Positions 39,931 through 51,128 of a stretch of DNA of 64,000 nucleotides are shown here, in pieces; position 1 is the stretch's first letter; each line of letters starts with the position of its first letter. The translations under genes and the position numbers were made by a program. A model generated the notes under the pieces. The model had not been told where the DNA came from and did no database searches. It worked only from the letters and a program-made list of their open reading frames with translations. Origin of the DNA: Apus apus (taxonomy: Eukaryota; Chordata; Aves; Apodiformes; Apodidae); contig NC_067290.1 in the NCBI RefSeq assembly GCF_020740795.1, positions 15,544,001 to 15,608,000 of the forward strand. Direction: 5' to 3'.

Positions 39931-42900
39931 AAGCCATAAAAGCACTATGTTCTACCTTCTCTTTGGAGAAACAAAAGAAAAATCCTTATACAATAAGGAA
40001 GATTAGACAACATCAGTTTTACAACTCAGCTGGGGACAGGTTTGGGGTTTTTTTAAACACGACCAGAAATCAGGACTTTTTTCTTTAATCTGGTTGACTA
40101 ATTGATAATAGAAAATTATTAATCTAGCACAGAACTCTGAACATTCTAAAAGATTTAAAATATAGGAAAAAAGCACTTCCCACCTCATACTACAGTTGAA
40201 CAGCCAAGACAATTCTAAGTTTAATGACAGTAAATGCTTGAGCTAAATAAAACTGAACTAAAAACCCACACACAATTAAGCAGCTACACGTCCTCCTCTA
40301 ACATTAACCATCATAGAAGTAGTTCTGTGTCTGTAAGAGGTAAGGGACACTTGTTTATCTTCAAAGATATCTTTATACTCCAAGGAATAGTTGTTTATCA
40401 TAAAACCAGTACAAAGCAAACAATCCAAGTACTGGTAATTTAAAAGTAACTTCAATTACTTTGAGTTAAGAGTGAGGAACTGTTCAATTACTATTCAAGA
40501 TTTCAGAACTGGAAATCCTGTTGCCCAAACACATGCTGCCACATTTTCAAGAGAACAAATTAGTCCTTTACGACTAACATTTTAATGCCAAAGACTACAA
40601 ATGTTATTTTAATTTCTTCCTTTGTGGCCCCCCCCCTTTTTTTTTTTCAAAATGAAAGGTAATACCAACAAAAAAATGTCTAATTCCCCACAAAAAAAGC
40701 ACAGATAATCTTATTTTTCCCACAAGAGTAACACAATAATAGGATGGTAAAAATCTAGACAAATATCAAGCAAGGGTATTGCCCACTGAACACCATACAA
40801 AAATCTTTAGTTAATACTCTCTTTTCCACAACACACAAAATAAGGATTCCCATACTCTGCTAAAGAGTGTTAATTTCACCTCCATTGCTTTTTCTTAATC
40901 AACTACTTAAAGAATAAAAATATAGTACTGATATATAAATGGTTTGATAGACACTACCTTGAAATGCAGGAAGGTGCATCTACGATGCTCAAACCACTCA
41001 GCATAAGATGAAAGGCTTCTGAAAAATGTTAAGAGATTTCCATGTTCTTCAATGCTACAAAAAAAAAAATTAACTCAAACATGAGGCTGCACATCAGGAA
41101 AAGTACAGCTTTGATGATAAAAGCTACTCTTGATATGTAGATGTTATTATTCCTATTTAATAGGATAGCAAAACATAAAACTGGCACTGACACACAATGC
41201 ACTTGGACAGAGATATCACCATTATTTTTCAGACTACAAGGTAGTAATGACTTTGCATGTAAGAGAAGTTGCAATGCATCAAACACTGGTGCTGGTACAT
41301 TCTCTTATTTCACAAATTTGGCTGACAAAATAAAATTGCTAGAAAAATCCTAAATTATACATGTAAATTTGACTTTTAACATAATTTCTGCTTGAGCTTA
41401 GCTACTCTTTTTGGATTTTCAGAACAGATGAAAGCAGAAGCTTGAGACCATTAACAGAATATTACCAAGTCACTTTAGCCGTTCAAGGGAGAACAATCCA
41501 GCTCAGGTCTACTTAATATACAGGAACAGCAACTCTTAACAAGTTACATTAATATGAACTGGAAAAAATACATGATGCTCATTCAGATATTGAAAACGTA
41601 AAAGGAAATCCAAGCAAGTTTTATCTAGCCTGGAAAGAACAGCATAATTAAAGGAAGTTACAACAATAGTCACAGCTGCCAAGAATATCAGGCTAAGATT
41701 AAAAAATGTTGGCAGCACAGGCAAAACTGAGTTTCTGGAAGAACGTAGACACATACTGATTTACAATAGCTGACTAGTTCTTTGTTCCAGACAAAGACCC
41801 ACAAGTCATAACTGTACATATAAAAAAACCTACACTTATTTTAGTAAAAACAGAGATTCAGTAATGACCACCCACATCTCACTGTCTAGTAAACGTGATT
41901 CTACACCTATTGCAATATGCTTTACTAAAGCCTCAGTTTGTTTTTATTTCCTTTTTCCCTCCCATCTCAGATTCATCTTTAGGCAATGTAGCAGACCAGA
42001 GAGAGGGATAGAGCAGAAAACACCCATCTCCAAAGCCAACATCCACGTAACACAGAAGTCATCCAAATAAAGCAAAAACATTTGGCAGAGAGTAACTATG
42101 TATCAAGTTAAAGTCACATGCCCTTCCTCCAGCACCCTTTCACAAAATAACATCAACAGAACACAAAGGTAAAGAAGAAAGAACTTAAGGCTCTTTTAAT
42201 TTGAGAGGAAATCTATTTTAACTCACTGCAGTATGCAAGACTTCTCCCATTAGTATATAAAATAAAAAAATTATATAGGAAGAATTCATGCCTCCCCTCA
42301 CTTCCAAAGTACCTAGCCTATGCAGTGTTCAATATAGTCCAGATATTTCATAAATCCTTCACTGAATTATAAATTCTAATTAGTAAAAAGCAGTTGTTTT
42401 CCAACTGTCTAAAAGCTCCTCCTGTTTGATTAAGAAATCTATACAAGATTTAACTAACCAAACAATTAAAGGTATATCAAGAAAAAAAGGAAAGAGACTG
42501 CAAACAAGATTTTTCATAAACATTCTAGTCCTCAACAATAACAAATCATAATGTGATAATTGGTGCAAAAAATTACTCAAGTAAAATCCAACAATAGAAG
42601 ACTATTGTGATTCCATTTCCATATGTATTTTACTGTTGTAACATATTTAAGGACTGGTATACATCTCTTAAAAATAATTATATATTGCAGCAGTACCTGA
42701 TTGAAAATAAATTGCTGAATTTCGCTTCTTTTAAAAACATGTTGCTCAAGTGTTCTAGCATTCCTCTCATTTCTTTCAAAGCAAGACAGGCTTTGGAATT
42801 ATAAGTGAATGCCAAGGTTTAACTCTGGAGCTACTAAAGACCCTTTTCTATCATGCATTATGAAAAATAAAGCCAAAAAAAGTTAGAAAACTGAGGAATA

Positions 42901-44599
42901 AAAAACCCAGGCCAACGGAGAAAACAGAACAGAGCTAGACAATGGATTTGGCAAGACTGTGCCACAGAGGCAGAAGAGGGAAACAAACTGGTGGGGAGGC
43001 TGAAAGAATGAACAATACAGAAGACCAGATTTAGCTGGTCAAGAATACAGGGAAAGGCAGGGAAGAGGTAAGAATCAAGATTCTAAGAGCAGCTGGTGGG
43101 CTGAAGAATAAAGGGCTAGTCTGAAAAAATTCAAAACTGAACATGAAGAGAAGGGATTAGGGTTTGGAATAAGAAACAAGAAAAAGCTGAACAAGGATAC
43201 TGAGAAAACAAGTCATAAAGGGAGAACACAGAACCAGATTAAGTCAACCTAACAGTGGGTTGCTGTTAAAAGAGACACTGTCAACATTTACTGCCTTAGA
43301 TCAGCAACAAATATTGATTTTGCAGGACACATCAAACAGAAAAAAATGAAATTTGAAGGGGTTGGGGAAGAGAAGCTTCGGGTTCTCCCCCTCCCCAAAT
43401 TATGTTTTCAACCAAAAGGACTACATTGATCCTATCTGCCACATGGCTTTGAGGGTATATACACCAACACAAGGACAACAGATGTTACATGCAAACAGAC
43501 ACTAAGGAGAAAGAACTGCTTTCTTTAACAGTGAAGCCTTAATTAATCTTATATCATTCATGAAAACTTCTGTTTACTTATGAATGTGTAATGTGGAAAA
43601 GGACCAGGGTAGTGAAGAGAGAGGGACAAGACAGCAGTGTTCCAGCCAAGATGAAGTCAAGTCTGCCACTACTTCAATGCATTCCTTTCCAGAATGACTA
43701 AGTCCCAGGACACGTCTGATGTCAGAAAACACTCATTAAAAAAACAGGGTAATTCCTCTTCTCAATCCTGCTTCTTGAGAGGAGTCAGCTACTATTCTCA
43801 GTTATACCATTTAGCTTTAGTAGCTTTATATGAAAATTCCAAAGCCTCTAAATGAAAAATTCAGCTCTCAGTACTGACTAATGAAGCCTGAGGTAACTTA
43901 ATAGACCTTTCTTTTCACCCATCATTCCCTCCCCAACCCCAAGTCTAAAAAAAAACCGCTGTAAGACAACAGAAATCACTTAGTGAACAGTAATAACACA
44001 ACTCCCCAGTAATAACTAATAATAGATTTGTTCTCAGAATAGTTTGCTAGCAGATTTCACAGTGGAATACAGCAGATTAATAATTTGATCATTATTCATC
44101 CAGTGTGCCACAGGAAGCTGACATTCCCAAAAAAAAATAAGTACCATTCAGTCATATGCTTAAGTTGTAGCATGCACCTTTTCTTAAGTGATTGTACAAA
44201 TATACTTGTCTAGGCTTTTAAACTATATTCTTCTGGTTTATAGAATACCAGTGAAAAACCCTGATGCAAAGAAGAGGAGTGCTAAGCAGACAATTGGAAA
44301 GAGGCAAGTACTGGAGACAGATTCTGGATGTACACTTCAGCCATCACCCACCCACACTGCTCACCTGAGTAACAGTTAACAATTATGTTGATTACATAAA
44401 TTAAAATGCAGTAGCTGAGATTACCTTGTTACATCTTTCTCTGAACCAAATAATTTCAAACAGCTAGAATGCTTGATAATCCAAAACCTGTTTCTATTTA
44501 ACATGAATTTGTAATGGCCTTTTCAGGCCTTAAAAATTATGTGCATTTCATCTTCTCACCAGACTATACAAACAAGGGATTGGGAATGTTTAGGTTGGG

Positions 44600-44666
44600 T
44601 GTCCTGGTTTGAGCAAGGATGAAGCCAAATTTCCTTTTACTGATTAAAAGGCCTCAAACCAGGACA
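44600..44666. mobile_element. 67-bp element with 14-bp perfect terminal inverted repeats
   Basis: TGTCCTGGTTTGAG at 44600-44613 is exactly the reverse complement of CTCAAACCAGGACA at 44653-44666; one more flanking base pair also matches. The flanks read TTGGG on the left and CTGGG on the right, a possible imperfect 5-bp target duplication. It could be a minimal miniature inverted-repeat element or an internally collapsed LTR, since TGTCCTGGTTTGAG-like ends are typical of some avian LTRs. Confidence 0.5.
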
Positions 44667-44780
44667 CTGGGCTAACAGTACATTAGCAAAGAAGCTGCCA
44701 GCAATTTACATGAAAACTCAGTATTGCATTTAGTATCAGATATCTCATACAACAATTTTCCTTAAAAAGCTCTACCTTAC

Positions 44781-47700
44781 CTTGACACAAACTTGCTCAC
44801 ATCTGAATCTTCTCCAGAATCCATTACAATGCTGAGATCGGTAACAACAACACACACATTCTCTTTATTCTGCATTGGAGAAGTAACAACACAATAGTTC
44901 AGAAATGTCTCTAGTGAATAGGAAAAAAACAAATCTATTTGCATATAAAACACACACAAATATATACAAATGCTGCTAAGTACTATAATCCTTAAACCGG
45001 TATTTTTTAAACTATATGTGGACATTTTCTTTCATTTCAACAGTATCAGTATTGTCCACATAACAAGGCTTTTGGAATAATACCAGAACTAGTCAGTATG
45101 GAGAATTTACAAGTATAAAGGAAGACTTATGATTGAGGATCATCTACTTTCTTTGATGTCACTTCCACTTCAAGATTTCTCCCATTTTCCAACACAACCC
45201 CTAGCTGCCACATATACCAGAAACCACAGATATAAGGTTTCATCTGAAAACCATAATAATGTAACCTTACATTAAAAAAAAAATCCTGTTAGTTTTCCTT
45301 TTTTCATTTTACAGCCTATACACCAAAACCTATATATTATGGCACAGTTAAAAACTGTACTCTTCATTGGTGTTTGCTTAACTAATTTAACATTTTCCAT
45401 GACCACAGCCCACACCATATCAAAGCATAAAATATTGGCAATTCAAAGTTTAAGGTAAGTTGATACATCTTCTACATGGCATCTTACATTGTAAGTCACA
45501 GATGCCATGTACCCTTATTTTTAAAAAAAAAACAAAACAAGCAAAAAAGTAACTCCAAATTAGATTTATTCAACTGAAGTGTTGGGGTTTGTTGTTGTTG
45601 TTTGTTTTTTTTTTTCAATATAGACACTTGGTATTCTGTACATCTCCAGCGTACTCCACCAGCGCTGAAGTAGTACAACCATTAGGTAGACAAGTGCTGC
45701 CATCTCGTGGTGTAATAAGTTTAAGCAGCACCAGGGCAGCTATAAATACATCCAGTTACTCACCTGAGCTCCGTTGACACTAAAAGTATACTTCTGCAGG
45801 AGTACACAGGTAAGAAATAAACACTAACCTAACCAAGCTGTATGACCGATGCAGGCTACTGCCATGGTCAAAGCTCAATGCAGTTTTATACAAGCAAATG
45901 GGCAACCAGGACCACAAGTTTTGAGTCATGCGTGGACTTAAGCAGCTGCAGAATAATCTCATTCAGCTGAACTGCTGTTTCCAAATACACAACCCACATG
46001 TTACTACTTATTTCCTAAACTCATAATATGACTTTTCTTAAGATGAGGAAAGACATCTTTACATAGCAAGGCAGTTTTGAATATTACCAAGTCCTGAAAA
46101 CCAAGTTTTCTTGAGAAGGAGATTTCCCGATGTCAAAAATACTATTACAAATTGGGGTAGCAGTTGCTTTCCACTGCTCATCATTTTGAATTCTGTGCTA
46201 GGAATAGATTCTTATGAAAGAGCTTCCTTTGCAAAAAAATCCATAATCATCAGCGTAACTTCTGTGCAGTCATGTGATGTGATGAAAAAGCTAAGTGAAC
46301 AGAAACACAACAAAAGTAGAAAAAAACCCCCAAGTTTGTAGTGTTTTGGTGTTCTCTCAGCTCTCTCAGATACCTTGAGAGGTAAGGTTTGGAATCTTCC
46401 AGTCTCCAGAACAAGGTATCTGACTACAGGAGGACATGAGAATTTTGTGAGTGAATGTTGAACTTGACCTTCAGAACTATTTATGCTTGGAGGCAAATGG
46501 AATGCAAAAATTGGGCCCAGCTGTTAGAGTGAAAAGAACCCACTGAGGCTTAGATTAAGCAGACTCAGACAATCAAAATTACAAAATACCTGTTGAAGGT
46601 TTCATCTGGAAAAGGAACTATTGACATTTGTCCATTTACAGTTTGTTTTTTGTTGTTGGCTTGGCTTTGGTTTTTAAACATACATTGATCCTTACCTGCG
46701 TCTCAAGAAGCTGAAATTCCAACTGAAAAGACATGGAGTGGCAATTTCCTGATAATCTGTGCTTCTGCACTGTTTTGTTTTTAGCTATTAGAAAATAAAG
46801 CCAACAAAATACTTGATTATAATTCTGTTCAACAATTATTGCATTTCTTCCATTAGTCATATTTAAAGTACCAACTGATGGCATCCATCACATAAATAAT
46901 GCAGTCAATTTAAACAAAAAACCACAACTAACTTCAAGGTAGTCTTTCACTTTCCCACTATGCAAAATACCATACTGACTCAGAAACTGTTTTGTCAATA
47001 AAGAAAATTCTATGGCATTTCAAAATATATAAGCCTTTCTATTAACATTGAAAGTAGAACTACAACATGCATTTGCTAATATAATGACCTGAAACAGTAT
47101 GCTCAGTATAGCATCAGTAATAGACACAAGCTTACTTTTCTCCATTGTTTTCTTGGAATGACTTGTGAACTGAATACCAGTAAGTTTCATTAAAAATGAG
47201 AGATCTGTTTCTAGACTTTCAAGCTGAGCTTTCAGATCTGATGGAGATTCATGTTCCTTGGGTTCTGCGTGAAATTCTTTTTGGAATGATTTTCTAGAAT
47301 TGAAAAAAGAAAAAAAATCAAAAGGGAAATAGAACCACACATAACAACATGTTTGGTCATGTCAGTTCAGCAATACCATTAAGTAAAAGGTAGTTGTAAT
47401 ATGATCTGATGATTTTCAGACTCACTTTTCAATGATTTAAAATTTCAGTTGGATCATACATCAGGAACAGTAAACTACTCTAACTTACATATATACTTTA
47501 TGTTCACTGCCAGGCAGACACAGCCTTTATTAGAAGTCTTGAGATGCAAGTATCCAGTTTGATGAACATACAATAAAAATGAGCTATGATTCCTTTAGTC
47601 ATCCAAATTACTTATGTTATCTACAGAGTATAGATTTACTCCAGAACATCAGTTAAATAAAGAAGATACTTTAGCATATAACTAGTCACACCAGCACATC

Positions 47701-48206
47701 CCCTGTTCCCAACTTTTTTTTAAGTAAATATGCACTGAACTGTTTCACAGTGTATAATGGAAAACATGGCCTTTGTAGTCAACAGCTTTGCAGGGCCTGC
47801 ACAGTAACACACCTGATTATCATGCTCTGACTATGGTAGTCTTTTAAAAAAACAAACAAAAAAACCCTAAAAAACCACAAACTATCAACAAAAGGCAGTA
47901 AAAAGAGATAATCTATTATTTGTAATCTCTTACCATATAGCCCTTGTCTTAAAGAAAATCAGCACTGTAAAGAACATCATAAGGAAAGTCCTAACATAGA
48001 GGGAAAAGCTTATGCTAAACAATTCTGACACAGAAACACTATTAATCCAACATTTGAAAAAAGACATACATTGATGTTAATATCTCCTCTTCAGAAAAAA
48101 AGGTGGATTCTTGTTGGCTGTCTTCATACTTTTCAGTCAACACTTTAATTTCTTCTTCCAATGACTGGATTTCATCTTGATAAGCTTGAAAAATACTGTT
48201 GTCCAT
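44781..48206 (-). CDS. CENPP: Centromere protein P, N-terminal exons
   Basis: CENP-P is a subunit of the CENP-O/P/Q/U/R module of the constitutive centromere-associated network at the inner kinetochore. Minus-strand coding exons: 48206-48070 (137 nt), 47293-47136 (158), 46784-46696 (89), 44869-44781 (89). They join in frame for 473 nt, 157 complete codons plus two bases. The protein begins MDNSIFQAYQDEIQSLEEEI, a heptad-like coiled coil. It continues with KSFQKEFHAEP, LKAQLESLETDLSFLMKLTG, then KHRLSGNCHSMSFQLEFQLL and TDLSIVMDSGEDSDVSKFVS. The KHRLSGNCH...FQLEFQ block is diagnostic of CENPP. An in-frame TGA lies just upstream of the ATG, so this start is firm. The C-terminal RWD-like part is outside the window or in exons not found; OGN, OMD and ASPN lie downstream on the opposite strand. 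Confidence 0.92.
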
Positions 48207-48224
48207 TTCCCAGAATCAGCGTTA
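48070..48224 (-). CDS. CENPP: CENPP first coding exon
   Basis: The exon begins after an AAATCTAG acceptor (exon base 48224) with 18 nt of 5' UTR, then ATG at 48206 in a good context (G at -3, G at +4). It ends at 48070 with donor GTATGTC. The 18-nt leader contains a TGA in frame with the ATG (complement of 48216-48218), so no coding sequence can come from an upstream exon. Confidence 0.85.
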
Positions 48225-50141
48225 CTAGATTTAAAAAATAAGTGCATTTCTTAGGTAAACAATCTTTCAATTTACAAAATGTATTATTTTTATCCAAGGA
48301 ACTGATTTAAGAAATCTAAGTATAGCATTAGGCCACTGTTTCTCCTATCCTCCTAAGTTAAAATAAAACATTCGTATAATGTGACTCTTAAAAACTGAAG
48401 AATTGGTACATACACTTTTAAACATCCCAGGTAGCTTTGGCAAGTACAATAATGTATATCTCTGCAAAGAATTCCAGGATGTCAAATACTTCTGTTTGCT
48501 ATGGAAGATTAACATAAACCTTAATCCTCAGCAACCAAATTCAACAGGAATTCTGTCACCAGCGTGAAATCACAATTAGGCTTGCAGTAAAACTCCACTC
48601 TTCACACTGCAGTACCCCATCACCAATATAACTCCTACATAAACCTAGAAAGCCCACTTAGAAAGACACTGGTCTGCAAGTAGACCCTGCAAGAGCAGAG
48701 GAGCTGCTTTTTCCATAATTCTTAACATAACAAAGGTTCCTAAGAAACGTGATAGCTCATTCTGCTGTAAGTATCATGAACAGGAAAAATGCTACTTTCA
48801 GTGAAAACAGGAGGCTACTAGACATCAGCAAAAATATGACTAAGAACAAATTTCTGACTTCAAATTAAAAAAGGTTTCTCCAAAGTAGATATGTTTTTGA
48901 AAAATCACAGTTTTGATTCATTAGTTCCACAGAGACTTAACTGAATTCAAATGCAGTTATTAAATTAATTTCAAGACACAGATCACTGCCTAGCCACCAA
49001 ATCCGTAAGTGAAATCAGGAATCTAACATAGTCAAAGGCTTTACTTAAGAATCTTTTAAACTAATCATCATTTCACCTGGTAGTGTATCCAGCTGTTTTA
49101 CATTCGCTGTAATAGGACGAGCCATTCTGCAGACAGAAAGCAACCCTATTCAAATACAGAAATCAAATCCAGCTTTGACCAATTCACCTAATGATCCACC
49201 TGGTCAGAGTACAGCTGTTCCTACTCACACCACAGCATGATCTGCCTTTCAAGTAAACAGCAGTAAAGAGAGACAGAAAACCATGTCTCAAAAAAACCGA
49301 ATTCAAAATAAATTTACACCAGTTTTAAAGAAAACAATTTTCTGACATTCAGCCTAGATGTGACATATTCAAAGGACTGTGGAGAATACTGTAGCTCCAT
49401 ACCAATGTAATAATACTTTCAACCAGTGAAAATGAAATACACCTAGTTTCATGTTTGTTTTTAAACAACCCCTATGGTATCTGCAAAATCTGTATTAAAA
49501 CAGTTCAATAAAAAGGGTTTGGGGGAAAAACAGGATTTTACTGGTTTATTTCATAAGAAACAGCATGTGAATAACTTGTATCTGAATAATAACATTTGAA
49601 ACATTTTGCATTAAAAAATTATTTAGTGAGTAAAGAAAGTACACACAAGAATCAATGAGATTACACCTAGTTTTGACTTCCTCTGAAATTTCAAATCAGT
49701 CTTATGTGATGTGTGGCAAGATCGGTGGGGACAAGAAATAGTTCTCCAATTCCTAATGCATCCCATTAGGCTTTTTGCAACTGGATACACTGAAGAACAT
49801 TTTAGTCATAAACAAAGAGTGACCTGGGAAAAACAAAACCACTACAACAACCAGAACGTCACCCTAGATTGTTTGCTAATCCCTGTTCTAACAACTAGCT
49901 CCTTTGAAAACGGTAACAGAACACATACACTGCTTACAGCTCTTTTAACCCAAGTGGTTTTACTAGACTGAGAAGACTTAAAGACCAGTTATAACTTCAA
50001 AGAGGATTATCTCCAGAAAAAAATACCCGTACACACTTAATAAAGCATTACTTTAGCGACAAACAATCATTGCTCCTCACCCTAAGCGTACACATGCACC
50101 TATGCATGCATTAATGATGAATACTTCACATTGGTTCGTAC
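48225..50141 (-). other. CENPP: CENPP 5' intron
   Basis: About 1.9 kb between the first coding exon and the CpG island. AT-rich, with no coding exon recognised on either strand. The frame at 49711-49971 (+) has no recognisable homology or splice context. Confidence 0.5.
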
Positions 50142-50500
50142 CTGCCCACACACACCACTCGCTCTCGTGCTGCAGCAAGGCCTGAGACGGGCCCTCAGGC
50201 GCGTGGGAGCAGCGAGACCGGGGGAGCTCTGCGTGTCGCGGCTTTGCCTCCAGCTTCCACGTCCCGCCAGGCAGCGGCCGGAAAGCCGCGGGGCTGCCAG
50301 ACAGCCGGGGCTGCCCCAGCCCGCCCGGGGCGGCTCCCGGGGCCCGGCAGAGCGACCCGCGGCCCGGCCCCCCCCGCGGGCGGCGGATCCGGGCGCTGAG
50401 GGGAGCGGGGCGGGGCGGGCACCTCCCAACGGCCGCGCGCGCGCCCCGCGCTTTGAACCGCGCGCCCGAGCAGCCCCGGGCGCTACCACCGCTGGTGCGG
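50142..50500 (-). other. CENPP: Probable CENPP noncoding exon 1 (5' limit approximate)
   Basis: On the minus strand the CpG island reads GGGCAG|GTACGA with the exon edge at 50142, an acceptable splice donor. It is placed to join the acceptor before 48224. The transcription start is not visible; 50500 is a guess within the island. The GC-rich frames here are open only because stop codons are rare at this composition. Confidence 0.35.
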
Positions 50501-51060
50501 GGGGAGCCCGCGCGCCTCGCTCTTCCCGCGCGAGAGCACAGGGGCACCCGAAGAGCGGTCCCCGCCGTGAGGACCCGGCAGGGACAGAGAAAGCACGATC
50601 GGTTTAGTTATTTCCTTAATTGTTTTCGTTAATCGCTTGCGGGAAATCCCGGCCGGTTAGTTACGCCCAAGCACCCCGCGGTCACAAGACCTCGCCCCTG
50701 TGCCCGCATCGCACTGGACCGGCCGGAAACAGGAACCTGAAAGAGAAGAGGAGACACAGAGCCCGGCGGCTGCAGGAGGCGGAACCCTTTTTGTGAGTGA
50801 GCGCTGGGAAGGGCTGACGGGGGAAGGAAAAGCGGGGGCGCTGCGGGGCCGCACATGGCGGGGTGCGGGGCTGCGGGGTGCGGGGCTGCGGGGCTGCGGG
50901 GCTGCGGGGCTGCGGGGTGCGGGGCGCTCCGGGCGGGCAGGGTGGGGCTGTGGGCGGCCAGCGCCTCAGCCCCGGTGTTTTCTGATTACGGGAACGGAGC
51001 GGAGCGACTCGTTCCGGAATCGGGTATTGAGGTTGTGATCATCCCTCCGGTGTAAGTTAC
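50150..51060. promoter_or_regulatory. CpG-island bidirectional promoter between CENPP and NOL8
   Basis: About 0.9 kb of very GC- and CpG-rich DNA between AT-rich flanks. It separates the leftward CENPP gene from the rightward NOL8 gene. It has GC boxes (GGGGCGGGGCGGGC near 50407), alternating GCGCGCGCG near 50435 that suits NRF1-type sites, and no obvious TATA box. This head-to-head arrangement is typical of housekeeping and cell-cycle gene pairs. A TTTGAA next to GC-rich sequence (about 50452-50457) could be a CHR-type cell-cycle element, but this is weak. Confidence 0.75.
50858..50925 (+). repeat. G-rich tandem repeat in the promoter
   Basis: Nine consecutive 7-8 bp units of the type (C)TGCGGGG. 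Runs of four G separated by three or four bases give many overlapping G-quadruplex motifs on the + strand. It lies 200-270 bp upstream of the NOL8 start codon. Confidence 0.9.
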
Positions 51061-51128
51061 CGAACTGTCACGGTTTCTTAACAGAGAAGCGGGGGGTGCG
51101 ACACGGCTGTGACACGGCTGGGCTCGTC

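Larger units (their letters stand above)
37777..44780 (-). other. CENPP: CENPP intron / OGN-CENPP interval
   Basis: Seven kb of AT-rich DNA between the OGN 3' end and the last visible CENPP exon. It contains simple-sequence stretches (an A/C-rich tract at 39870-39930, a C-run then T-run at about 40627-40648) and the 67-bp inverted-repeat element at 44600-44666. I found no exon for the conserved CENPP segment that follows residue 157, so that exon probably lies beyond the left edge or was missed. Confidence 0.6.

Noticed and set aside
36832..44780. Search for the next CENPP exon on the minus strand
   Set aside because: No segment resembling the conserved block after residue 157 was found by eye; I therefore make no call there.
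50077..50607. Overlapping open frames of about 130-158 residues on both strands in the CpG island
   Set aside because: They are Ala/Arg/Pro/Gly-rich, open in several frames at once, and reflect high GC content with few stop codons. No homology recognised, and CENPP has an in-frame stop before its ATG.
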